This document shows, one piece after another, positions 52,034 through 61,005 of a stretch of 64,000 nt of DNA (position 1 is the first letter of the stretch; each line of letters starts with the position of its first letter). A model generated the notes under the pieces. It made no database searches. It was not told the origin of the DNA and saw only the letters and a list, made by a program, of their open reading frames with translations. This stretch comes from Agreia pratensis (GTDB lineage: Bacteria > Actinomycetota > Actinomycetes > Actinomycetales > Microbacteriaceae): positions 231,856 through 295,855 of the forward strand of contig NZ_FXAY01000005.1 of NCBI RefSeq assembly GCF_900177685.1. Reading direction: 5' to 3'. Made by a program: the position numbers and the translations under genes.

Positions 52034-55000
52034 CTACCGCACACCGGGTTGAACCCCGTTGCAAGTCATGTTGTTCGCCGCGTCTTGGAGAGTAAAGCCC
52101 GAACCCGGAGTGTTCTCGGTGAACCAACCTGGAGTGATGCTGTTGTTGGGTCCGTCCAACGACTTGGTGAGTGTGCCCTGTTCTGTGCGGGTAACCCACT
52201 TGCACGTGATGGTACCGGGGTAGTCCTCGACAGTGATCTTGATAAGCACACAGTTGTTGACCCGGGTGCACGATCCACCGTTAGAGATGTAGACGATGTT
52301 TTGATGAGGTTCCGCCCTGCTCGACGCAGATGCCGAGTTGCTCGCCTGCTGACCCTCGGAATCCTGAACTCTCACAGAGATGCTGTGCTTCTCCAAGTAG
52401 CCGTTACCGACATTGCGGCTTCCGCTCGCGGTAACGACTTCCTCCGCGCCACCGTCGATCGAGATGTAGGTCGTGATCGGGCGGCCGTTTGTGGCCGGCA
52501 CCGTCCACCCGAGGGTGACGCTTGTCGCGTTGTCGCTCGCGGTTGCACCAGGCTGGTTGGGCTTGCCAAACGGTACGACCGCGTTCGATCCCGTCGATGC
52601 CCCCTGCTGCACTCCCTCGACATTCGACGTCGCCCACATCGTGACCGTGTAGTTCGTTCCGTTCGTCAGTCCACCGATGGTTCCCGAGTTGCGGTTTAGC
52701 GTGCCCGTGGCTCCGCTCTGGTCCACCCGATAGTGATAGGTCAGCTCGTCTTGGGTCGAGCCGTTGCCAGCAGCATCACCAAACGTCACGTTCACGCTCT
52801 GATCGCCGGGGGTGATACTCACGCTCGACGGCGCACCCGGCGCAATCGCCGCACGGCGCGGAGAGGACTGCGGGCTCGGATCTGAGGCGCCCGCCTTGTT
52901 GGAGGCCGAGACCCTGAACGTGTAATCGGTGGTGTCGACCGAGACGACGACATTCGCGCTGGTTCCCGTGATTCCGGGCAACGTGTTGACGACCGAGCCG
53001 CCCTTCAGCGTCTCGAGGGTGTAGCTGGCCACGGGGTCGCCGTTGGCGAACGGCGCGGTCCACGAGACCGTGATCTGAGCCTGCCCGCCGACCGCCGTCG
53101 ATGGCGTCGTCGTGGGAGCGGCTGGAGCAGACGGCTTGCCCGCCGGAATCTCCGTCGCCGAGTACGAACTCCAGTCGCTGGGATCGGGTGCTCGGTTCAC
53201 GGCCTGCACGCGCACCTGATACGCAGTTCCGTTCTCCAGCCCTTCCCAGACCACGGAGTTGCCCGTGACGCCGGTCTTCTGCACGGCACCGCGCGCCGGG
53301 GCCGGCGAGATCTCGAGGTTGTACGACGTGACGGCAGAGCCGGGAGTGGATGGGGTGACCCAGTTCACCGTCATGCTCTTGTCGCCGAAGACCAGCGTGG
53401 GCGCCGCCGGGCGGTCGGGGCGGGCATCCGGTCGGGCGGGCGCCGAGGAGGGCGACGGGTCGGACTCGCCGACGCCGTTGGTCGCGGTGACCGTGAAGGT
53501 GTACTCGACGTCGTTGGTGAGTCCGTCGAGTGTGCACGTGGTCGATGCGCACTGCTTCGAGTACCCCTGCGGGCTCTTCACGGTGTAACTCGTGATGGGC
53601 GAGCCGTTGTTCACGGGCGGAGTCCACGACAGAACGACCGTGCGGTCTTGAATGCTCGTGACGCTCGGCGTGGTCGGCGCATCGGGTTTACCCTGCACGG
53701 TCAACCGGATGCGTCCGTCGGCCTGGCGATCAGGATCGCCCGTGGAGTCGGCGATGCGGTAGCGCACCACCATCGTTCCCACGAAGTCGGCCGCGGGCGT
53801 CACGTCGACGCCGCTGCCAGCCGGGCTCGCCTGACCGTCGCCCGTCTCGACGACCGCCTCGAGAATCTTCAGCGGGTTCTCCGGGTAGGGGTTGAAGTCG
53901 TTCGACAGCACGTCGACCTGGCGGGTCTGGCCCTGGTTCGCCTGCGGCACCACGTCGTCGGTCGCACTGGGCTTCGGCCTCGTCGACGTGACCACGGTCA
54001 CCACGACGGTTCCCGTGCCCGGCTTGCTCTGCCCGTCGCTGACCTCGATCTGGATAGGCGAGTCGCCCTTGGCCGCATTGCCCGCGGCCTTGACCTTCAG
54101 CGTCTGCTCATCCGTCGAGGCGGAGATTCCCTGCGGGAGTTCTCCGACGACCTTGTACGTGAGCTTCTTCAGATCGCCCTCGTCGGGGTCGCGCGACAGT
54201 GTGCGCAGGTTGAGCTCGACCTCGTCGCCGCCCGGCTCCACGTTCACGGCACCACCGCTCATGGTCGGCGAGACATTCGTCTTCGACACGACGGTGATGG
54301 GAATCACGAGCGTGGACTTCTTGCCATTGGGGTCATCGGGGCCGGTACCGTCGGTGACCTCGAAGCTCAGAGCGTCAGGACCGTAGTAGCCATCGGCCGA
54401 CGTGTAGCTGAGGGTGGTCGCGTCGGTCACGAGGTTCGCCCCGTTGCCGTGTGATACCGCCACCTTGTCGGCCTGCGTGATGCGCGCGGCCTCGCCATTG
54501 CCGGTGACGACGTAGTCGGAGAGGGGAACGCTGATGGTCTCGCCGCTGTTCACGACGATCGGCTTGGTGCCCGCCTTGAGTGAGGGATGCGCGCTCTCGA
54601 GACCGGGAACGAACACGAACGCCGACGCCGTCTGTCCGTCGACATCGGTCACGGTGTAGGTGATGATCTGCGATTCCGGAGTGAGCGGGACGCGCAGCTG
54701 GCCGTTGCCACGAACCGTCGCCGTGCCGCTCGTGACCGACACGTCGAGGGCATCGATCGTGCCGTCGGGGTCGTCGTCGTTCTTCTTCACGTCGACGTCG
54801 GTGCTGGTGCGGCCCACCACGTCGGCGACCTGCACCAGGTCGTCACGGGCGATCGGCGCCTGGAGTGTCGCATCCGGGCTCACCGACACGAGAAGCTGAC
54901 CCACCGCGGTAGCGCCGTACTGATCGACGATCGTGTACTGCACCGGGTAGTCGCCCGGCGTCTTGGGCACGGTCACAGTGACACGCCCACGATCGATCTT

Positions 55001-58000
55001 GCCCGTCATGCCCTCGGGCACCGTGAGGCCGTTTTTCTGGATGGCGATCGGGTCGCCGTCGGGATCGGAATCATTCGCGAGAACGTCGACCGCCACCGTG
55101 CGGCCAGGCCGCACCGACACGGTGTCTTTCACCGCGTAGGGGCGCTGGTTCGCGCTCGACGAGGGAACGATTCCCACCAGGATGGTGGCCGAGGCCTCAG
55201 CCCCCTTGCGGTCACGCACCGTGTAGGTGAAGACGTCCGTGCCCACGGAGGTGGGGTAGGCCTCGTACTCCAACCACGACTGCCCGACCTCGCTGATGCG
55301 ACCCTTCTTCGGAGCGTCGTCCTGACCGACGAGCTCAACGGAGTCGCCGTCGGGATCGATTCCGTCGAGGGGAATCGGGATGCGCACGGTCGTGCCCTCG
55401 AGGGCGCGCACCGTGACGTCGTGCGGGCGGGGCGGGGAGTTCGCTCCCTCGTCGTTGCCGACGATCTGGATGGTCACGTAGCCGGCGTCGCGCTGGCCCT
55501 GACTGTCGACGACCTCGTAGGTGGCGTAGACGGTCTTGGCAACGGGGCCGGCCTTGAAGCGCAGGGTGTTCTGCGCCACGAACATGTCCCCGTCGGCCGG
55601 GTCGATCAGCGGCGCGATGAGAGCGGGGGCCAGCGTGATCGTGTCGCCGTTAGGCGAATAGTCGTTGTCGAGCACAGGGATCGTTGCGACATCGCCGGCC
55701 CGCACGGTCACCTTGTCGTCTGTGGCAACCGGCGGCAGAAGCTTCTGCGGTGCCGGGATCGGGATGATGAACACCTCACCCTTGGCCGACTTGACGCCGT
55801 TGGTAACGGTATAACTGATGCTCGCTGGCTCGGAGATGCCGGTGTCTGTGATGCGCAGAGTCTGGTGCTCCAGAACCTCGACGCTCACGCCGAGTCCTTC
55901 GGGAACCTGCACAGACTGCACCGCGAGGATTCCTCCGGCGGGGTCGAAGTCGTTGGCGAGCACGTCGGTGAGTACCGAACGGCCCTTGGTGAGCAGGGCG
56001 ACGTCGCGCACGGCAATAGGCGGTTTGTCTGCGGAGGTGTCGGCCACGACCGTGATGCGCACGAGACCGGGCGCCGACTTCGGGCCGTCTGTCACGAGGT
56101 ACTGCGCGTAGTAGTCGCCGGGAGCCGCCGACGTGAAGTCGAACGTTCCAGTGGTGTAGTCGGGCGTGATCGTGGCGCCCGGCACCTCATTGACCTTGGC
56201 GAGCCGCAGCGGGGCGCCGCTGGGGGCGTAGTCATTCGCCATCGGTGAGACAGTGACCTGTTGGCCGGCCTTCGTCACCACATGGTCACCGTTGGTGACG
56301 GGCACGAGGGTGCCTGACTCGCGCACCTCGAAGGCGACCGTACCCTCGGTGTCTGTGATGCCGTCTGAGACGACGATGGTCACGATCTTTCGGCCGGGAT
56401 CGGGGTCGAGTGCGGTGAACGTCAGCTCGCCGTCTGCCCGGAACTGCACCTGGTTCGCGCCGTCTGCGGTGGCAGAGCGCACGAACATGTCGTCGCCGTC
56501 GGGGTCGATCCAGTCGGGCAGCACGTTGTAGGAGCAGGTCGATCCGACCTCGCAGAGAACCTTCGGCACACGTTTCTGAACCGGCGCCTCGTTCGTGCCG
56601 GGAGCCTTGACGGTGAGCGTCACCGTCGCATCCGCCGTGCCGCCGCGCCCGTCGTCGGCCGTGTAGGTGAAGGTGCCGGTGCCGGATGCGTCGGGAGACA
56701 CGATGATCTGCATGGCCACGCCGCCGAGAATGGGCTGCACCTCGCCGATCGAGGGTTGCGGGCCCTTCAGCGTGGCGGTGAGCACATCGCCGTCGGGGTC
56801 GGAGTCGTTGTCGAGCACGGGCAGCACGACAGTGCGGCCGGCCCGCACTCCGAGCTGATCGTCTTCGGCGATAGGCGGGTTGTTGATCTCGCTTCGCTCG
56901 GGCAGGATGACCTGCAGCTCCTCTTGAGTGCTGTCGTCCTCCTCGTCGGTCTTCGTCTCGTCCGGCGGAGGAACGATGTCGTCCCAGTTCTCGACCTTCT
57001 TCATGTCTTGATTGACGAGCCAGACGGCACCCGAGGTGAGGTCATTGAGCACGACGACATTGCGATTGACGCGGAACACGAGCTGAGCCTGCGCCGTGAT
57101 GCCGTCGATGGTGGTCTCGACATCTTTGTCGTCACCGGCGCAGTCGCGAATATAGGCGTTCGAGACGGCCCACGCCGCGTAGGCGCAGCCGGCGAGATAC
57201 ACGGGTGCAGCGGGTTTTCCGGGCTTCCCGGCCGAGGTCACGGTGGCAGCTCCACCATCGAGCGGCTGGCGGATCAGCGAGGTGTCGGTGGCGATGAGCA
57301 CGGCGTCGGATGCCGGGCCCGTCTCTTGCAGCACGCCTCCGGTCGAATCGGCCACGTCGACCTTCTTGCCACCCGGCAGATAGGCGATGCCGTTCGCCGA
57401 ATCGAACACGACGGCGTCGTCGCCGACGGTCGTCATCGTGAGCGCAGCGTCGTCTTCGGTCTTGGGAAAGCCGTTCTTCACCGGCTCGAGCGGCACGCCG
57501 TCTTCGTCGAGCGGGATGGTGACCATCTCGCCCGACGTCGGCGACAGTGCGTGAACGCCACCATCGACATCCACCGTCGCGGACGCGCCTGAGCCGAGCG
57601 TCAGCAAGGGTTTGTCGGGGTCGGGCAAGAAGTTGGCGACATCGCTGGCGCGAGTGGTGAAGAGGTCGCCGGTCTTGTCGACGACGGCGAGCGTGTTGCC
57701 GCCCATGGTCACGGATGACTCGGCCGGCAGGGCCACGGCATTGCCCAGTGTCACCGACACGGGGTCGATAGGCGCCAGCGATCCGGTGGCGTGGTCGACC
57801 GTGATGATCGTCTCGTCGTGCTGAAGGATGTCGAAGTCGCTCGACGTCATCTTGAGGCCGCCGTCGAGCAGCTGGGCCTGATAGTTGAGGTGACCCACGA
57901 GGAGTCCGGAGGGCTTGGTGACCCACACGCCGCCGTCATTGAGCTCGACGTCGGCCGTGGTGATGCCCTGATAGAGAAACGCCATCGTGGTGACCGCGAG

Positions 58001-58072
58001 CGAGAAGACCGTGACGGTCGCCACCGACGCAGCTGTCGCCTTGCGGCGGCGCAATGCCTCGAAGAGCCTCAC
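52034..58072 (-). CDS. giant membrane-anchored Ig-like/Fn3 surface protein of the type VII locus
   Basis: This 2012-aa protein has a short basic cytoplasmic start (VRLFEALRRRKATA) and one membrane helix at about 14-34. A beta-propeller-like outer domain spans about 40-390 and includes a Cys-containing GCAYAAW segment. About eleven tandem Ig-like repeats follow (about 397-1460), many with a calcium-type VLDNDSDPDGD motif. Five fibronectin type III domains (about 1460-1910) come next, and then a Cys-containing tail (SCTRVNNC, ITCKW, MTCNG). The GTG at 58072 has AGGA upstream; ATG 58150 is an alternative start. As first gene of the operon it may form a cell-wall-spanning tether or channel cap. 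Confidence 0.88.
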   Translation of the reverse strand: MRLFEALRRRKATAASVATVTVFSLAVTTMAFLYQGITTADVELNDGGVWVTKPSGLLVGHLNYQAQLLDGGLKMTSSDFDILQHDETIITVDHATGSLAPIDPVSVTLGNAVALPAESSVTMGGNTLAVVDKTGDLFTTRASDVANFLPDPDKPLLTLGSGASATVDVDGGVHALSPTSGEMVTIPLDEDGVPLEPVKNGFPKTEDDAALTMTTVGDDAVVFDSANGIAYLPGGKKVDVADSTGGVLQETGPASDAVLIATDTSLIRQPLDGGAATVTSAGKPGKPAAPVYLAGCAYAAWAVSNAYIRDCAGDDKDVETTIDGITAQAQLVFRVNRNVVVLNDLTSGAVWLVNQDMKKVENWDDIVPPPDETKTDEEDDSTQEELQVILPERSEINNPPIAEDDQLGVRAGRTVVLPVLDNDSDPDGDVLTATLKGPQPSIGEVQPILGGVAMQIIVSPDASGTGTFTYTADDGRGGTADATVTLTVKAPGTNEAPVQKRVPKVLCEVGSTCSYNVLPDWIDPDGDDMFVRSATADGANQVQFRADGELTFTALDPDPGRKIVTIVVSDGITDTEGTVAFEVRESGTLVPVTNGDHVVTKAGQQVTVSPMANDYAPSGAPLRLAKVNEVPGATITPDYTTGTFDFTSAAPGDYYAQYLVTDGPKSAPGLVRITVVADTSADKPPIAVRDVALLTKGRSVLTDVLANDFDPAGGILAVQSVQVPEGLGVSVEVLEHQTLRITDTGISEPASISYTVTNGVKSAKGEVFIIPIPAPQKLLPPVATDDKVTVRAGDVATIPVLDNDYSPNGDTITLAPALIAPLIDPADGDMFVAQNTLRFKAGPVAKTVYATYEVVDSQGQRDAGYVTIQIVGNDEGANSPPRPHDVTVRALEGTTVRIPIPLDGIDPDGDSVELVGQDDAPKKGRISEVGQSWLEYEAYPTSVGTDVFTYTVRDRKGAEASATILVGIVPSSSANQRPYAVKDTVSVRPGRTVAVDVLANDSDPDGDPIAIQKNGLTVPEGMTGKIDRGRVTVTVPKTPGDYPVQYTIVDQYGATAVGQLLVSVSPDATLQAPIARDDLVQVADVVGRTSTDVDVKKNDDDPDGTIDALDVSVTSGTATVRGNGQLRVPLTPESQIITYTVTDVDGQTASAFVFVPGLESAHPSLKAGTKPIVVNSGETISVPLSDYVVTGNGEAARITQADKVAVSHGNGANLVTDATTLSYTSADGYYGPDALSFEVTDGTGPDDPNGKKSTLVIPITVVSKTNVSPTMSGGAVNVEPGGDEVELNLRTLSRDPDEGDLKKLTYKVVGELPQGISASTDEQTLKVKAAGNAAKGDSPIQIEVSDGQSKPGTGTVVVTVVTSTRPKPSATDDVVPQANQGQTRQVDVLSNDFNPYPENPLKILEAVVETGDGQASPAGSGVDVTPAADFVGTMVVRYRIADSTGDPDRQADGRIRLTVQGKPDAPTTPSVTSIQDRTVVLSWTPPVNNGSPITSYTVKSPQGYSKQCASTTCTLDGLTNDVEYTFTVTATNGVGESDPSPSSAPARPDARPDRPAAPTLVFGDKSMTVNWVTPSTPGSAVTSYNLEISPAPARGAVQKTGVTGNSVVWEGLENGTAYQVRVQAVNRAPDPSDWSSYSATEIPAGKPSAPAAPTTTPSTAVGGQAQITVSWTAPFANGDPVASYTLETLKGGSVVNTLPGITGTSANVVVSVDTTDYTFRVSASNKAGASDPSPQSSPRRAAIAPGAPSSVSITPGDQSVNVTFGDAAGNGSTQDELTYHYRVDQSGATGTLNRNSGTIGGLTNGTNYTVTMWATSNVEGVQQGASTGSNAVVPFGKPNQPGATASDNATSVTLGWTVPATNGRPITTYISIDGGAEEVVTASGSRNVGNGYLEKHSISVRVQDSEGQQASNSASASSRAEPHQNIVYISNGGSCTRVNNCVLIKITVEDYPGTITCKWVTRTEQGTLTKSLDGPNNSITPGWFTENTPGSGFTLQDAANNMTCNGVQPGVR

Positions 58073-58177
58073 ACGATCCTCATCTTCACGTCGGGTATGC
58101 CGTTTTGTCGTCGCGTGCACCCTGAACAAGGCACAGGTGCACCCGGACATTCAAGCACGGGGACACGACCCAAAGTA

Positions 58178-58197
58178 AATGGGGACTTCTCCCCATT
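58178..58197 (-). terminator. hairpin AATGGGGA-CTTC-TCCCCATT
   Basis: A perfect 8-bp stem, 11 nt past the stop of the gene at 58208-59131, followed on the minus strand by the T-rich TTACTTTGGG. It separates that gene from the type VII operon. Confidence 0.65.
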
Positions 58198-58207
58198 GCC
58201 GCCTCGA

Positions 58208-59131
58208 TCAGACCGCTCCGGGCCGTGCGCAATACTGCCTCACGACCTCGGCGACAGACGAGTGCTCCGCCACGACGATCTCGATCCGCCCTCGCGTCGC
58301 CGCTATCCGCACGATCGATACCCCCGCGTAGCTCGGATGCGGAACCACGTCGACGACGTCGACTCGAGCGGGTATGACCACCGTTCGTGCGCTCGAGACG
58401 TCATCTCCGGCCCCTCTGACGATCCAGCGGCGACGGTGGATCAGGGAGATGTCTCCCGTTCCGCCTATCGCCACCACGCCGCTCAGAAAAGCCGGGTTCA
58501 TTCGGTGCGCGACCGCAAAACGGAGGCCGGAGCCGGCCGCGGGATGGACGCGAATCGTCGATTGTCCGGCCAGCACGACCGAACCCGGCTCGGTCCTCAG
58601 AACGTCAGCGCAGTCGCTTCGGATTCCCTGGTCACGCATCTCAGGCAGGAACTGCTCTGCGGCAAGCTCGATGTCGTGCGCATTCCCCGCGGCGTCCTCA
58701 TCAGACCCGACATCCACTCTCGTCGCCTGTCGGCGCACCTCTGCGACGAGCCGGGTGATGCTCTCCCGGTCGGATCCGTTGTAGGGGATCAGCAGGGGCT
58801 CGGTCCCCACCGCGTGCACGGTCAGCAGCCCGTCGAGCAGAAGCACGGAGTCCTCGATGGCGAAGATGTCCCGCACCGCCAGCTCCCGTGCGGTGTACCT
58901 CTCGTCTGCTCGGGTCAACGCCGTGATGCTCTCGGTCGTCACGATGAGCAGCTGGTCGTAGAGGTGCATATGAGGATTCGCGTCTCGGCGCGCGATGTCG
59001 CGCGGCACCTTCAGCACGACGAGAGTGTTCGAGAACTCGATGTGATGGCCTGCGTAGAGTCGCGGCACGTCCTCCGAAGACCGGACCTCCCTGATCCAGG
59101 GACCGAACGCGTCGTATTCGTTTGAGTGCAC
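58208..59131 (-). CDS. hypothetical soluble protein
   Basis: This 307-aa protein has no signal peptide or membrane helix. I do not recognise the family. Two alternating beta-rich halves are suggested: about 30-130 (HIEFSNTLVVLKVPRD, LYDQLLIVTTESITAL) and about 180-300 (GSVVLAGQSTIRVH, VVIPARVDVVDVVPHPSY), possibly PH- or phospholipid-binding-like. TACAAC ends 6 nt before the GTG, so it is probably leaderless. It lies between the MOSC/reductase unit and the type VII operon with a terminator after it; involvement with either is unproven. Confidence 0.6.
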   Translation of the reverse strand: MHSNEYDAFGPWIREVRSSEDVPRLYAGHHIEFSNTLVVLKVPRDIARRDANPHMHLYDQLLIVTTESITALTRADERYTARELAVRDIFAIEDSVLLLDGLLTVHAVGTEPLLIPYNGSDRESITRLVAEVRRQATRVDVGSDEDAAGNAHDIELAAEQFLPEMRDQGIRSDCADVLRTEPGSVVLAGQSTIRVHPAAGSGLRFAVAHRMNPAFLSGVVAIGGTGDISLIHRRRWIVRGAGDDVSSARTVVIPARVDVVDVVPHPSYAGVSIVRIAATRGRIEIVVAEHSSVAEVVRQYCARPGAV

Positions 59132-59168
59132 ACCCCAGTTGTACCGCAGGGACTGTGTTGCGCGGTGG

Positions 59169-60161
59169 TCAGAGAGGTGCGACCACCAGGCGCGCGCTCA
59201 CCGCCCGCGAAACGCAGGGCATCACGAAGTCGGCCTGCTCACTCTCCGACAGAACGACGTCGCGATGATCGGCCTCACCCTCGACGAGCCTGAGCCGGCA
59301 GGTTCCGCACGTTCCGCTGCCGCACGAACTGTCGACGTCGATGCCTGCACCCTCGAGGGCCGCCAGCATGGTCTGGTCGCTCGACACCGGGATGCGGGCA
59401 GTCGTGGGCTGCCAGTCCACCTCGAAGGGCATGCTGATCTCGCCGAACGCGGAGACACCGGCGAAGTCCTCCATATGCACTCGACTCGGGCGCCAGTGCA
59501 TCGTGAGAGCCCGGAGTTCGTTCTGCAGCGACTCTGGCCCGCACACATAGAGGTGGCGCTCTCCGGGCGTCACGAGAAGAGGCCACCACTCGAAGGCGCC
59601 GTGCAGGGCTCGGTGGTGCAGGGTCATCGGCTGAGTCACTCCATCGATCTCATCGAATGCGACCAGCTTGGCCAACTCATCGAGATAGGGCGTGTCTTCG
59701 CGTGAACGACTCAAGTACACGAGCTGAACATCTGTCACGCGGCGCCTGCGCAGCTCGATCAGCATCGCCCGGATCGGAGTGATTCCGATGCCCGCCGCCA
59801 CCAGCAGGTACGACGAGGCGACCATCAGTTCGAAGGCATTGCGCGCGGGGGAGATCACGAGCTCGTCGCCACGGCACACCTCGTCGACCATGCTGCGGGA
59901 GCCGCCGCGTCCGTTCCCGTCGCGGCGCACCGCGATCACGCGACGGCTACGGTCGCTCACATCGGAGGTCAGCGAGTAGCTGCGGGCATCGCCCGAGGGC
60001 GTGTGTACCGTGATGTGGGAGCCTGGCTCGGCCGGCTCGAACAGCGCGCCATCTACGCGCCGCAACTCGAACTCGCACACGTCGGCCGTGAGCATCCGGC
60101 GGGCTGAGACGACGACCGTCTGATCGGCGCCGCTGTCGTGGGTCGCGCCGTTCGCACTCAC
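59169..60161 (-). CDS. ferredoxin-NAD(P)H-type oxidoreductase with C-terminal [2Fe-2S] domain
   Basis: This 330-aa electron-transfer protein resembles class IA (phthalate dioxygenase reductase/VanB) enzymes. The flavin domain has RSYSLTSD near residues 60-67. The nucleotide domain has LLVAAGIGITPIRAM and YVCGPESLQ. The C-terminal plant-type ferredoxin has CGSGTCGTC plus a later MPC as the fourth ligand. It starts at a GTG overlapping the MOSC gene stop (GTGA). The coupling suggests it feeds electrons to the molybdenum cofactor of that MOSC protein. Confidence 0.88.
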   Translation of the reverse strand: MSANGATHDSGADQTVVVSARRMLTADVCEFELRRVDGALFEPAEPGSHITVHTPSGDARSYSLTSDVSDRSRRVIAVRRDGNGRGGSRSMVDEVCRGDELVISPARNAFELMVASSYLLVAAGIGITPIRAMLIELRRRRVTDVQLVYLSRSREDTPYLDELAKLVAFDEIDGVTQPMTLHHRALHGAFEWWPLLVTPGERHLYVCGPESLQNELRALTMHWRPSRVHMEDFAGVSAFGEISMPFEVDWQPTTARIPVSSDQTMLAALEGAGIDVDSSCGSGTCGTCRLRLVEGEADHRDVVLSESEQADFVMPCVSRAVSARLVVAPL

Positions 60162-60958
60162 GCTGTCGCCTCCTCGCGCACCGACACGGTGTGGCCGACG
60201 ACGAGCTCGCCGGCCGAGAGCACTTCGGCGAACACGCCCATGATCTCGTGACCGTAGTTCTCATGAAGCAGGCGCACCACCGGCACATCGCGGCGGGCTG
60301 TCGTGGGGTCGACCTCGGTTGCGGCGCAGCGTTCCGTCTCTTCGACCACACGGACGGTCACTCCCTCTGGGCCTCCGAGCTGCAGTTCCCTGCCCATCCA
60401 GTCGCGTTCGACCCATGGCTCGAGACCCTCGATATAGACATTGGCCCGAAAGCGCAGCGGGTCGAGCTCGCGCCCGATCCTCGCCTCGAACTCGCGAATG
60501 GATGCGCGGTTGATGAGCGAGATGGTGTTCATCATGCGCGGGCCGTCGATCGCGTTGTCGGTGAAGTTGTACCCGGGCTGCTCGGCCAGCACGGGCCGCT
60601 CGCCGTCGGGCAGATCGGTGACGCGGGCATACAGCTCGACCAATTCGGCCCGGCCCTCGGCCGTGCCGAGGTCGGCCTTCAACACCGGATGCCCCTGCAC
60701 GGTCACGCGCATCACTCGCGTCTCGGGGTCGAATCTCGCGGCGAGGCCGGCCAGACGATCGGTGTTCAACAGCACGTAGTACTCGCGCTTCGACAGGGGA
60801 GCGAAGTTGACTGCGTCGTAGGCGCCGAACGGCTTGGCCAGAGCGAAGAGACGGTCGGAGGGAAACGCGCTGCCTGCCTCGAGCGCCACCCGGTCGAGGG
60901 GCTCGGGAGTGAGACCCTTGACCGGGTAACGGTAGAGCGAATCGATCGTGCCGAGCAT
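60158..60958 (-). CDS. MOSC-domain protein (YcbX/mARC-like)
   Basis: This 266-aa protein has an N-terminal MOSC_N beta barrel (MLGTIDSLYRYPVKGLTPEPLD) and a MOSC domain from about 115 (NRASIREFEARIGRELDPLRFRAN). The cofactor-ligand Cys211 lies in ERCAATEVDP, a hallmark of mARC/YcbX enzymes that reduce N-hydroxylated bases. TACTCT ends 6 nt before the ATG, so it is probably leaderless. YcbX carries its own ferredoxin domain; here the ferredoxin sits on the next gene, fused to a flavin reductase, giving a two-protein version. Confidence 0.88.
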   Translation of the reverse strand: MLGTIDSLYRYPVKGLTPEPLDRVALEAGSAFPSDRLFALAKPFGAYDAVNFAPLSKREYYVLLNTDRLAGLAARFDPETRVMRVTVQGHPVLKADLGTAEGRAELVELYARVTDLPDGERPVLAEQPGYNFTDNAIDGPRMMNTISLINRASIREFEARIGRELDPLRFRANVYIEGLEPWVERDWMGRELQLGGPEGVTVRVVEETERCAATEVDPTTARRDVPVVRLLHENYGHEIMGVFAEVLSAGELVVGHTVSVREEATA

Positions 60959-61005
60959 GTCTCGAGAGTACTTGCCGGACCAGGTGCCCACGTGCCCTAG
61001 TGGGA

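Noticed and set aside
54587..56248. 553-aa plus-strand frame opposite the Ig/Fn3 protein
   Set aside because: Antisense to repeat domains; the His/Arg/Val bias is typical of a mirror frame.
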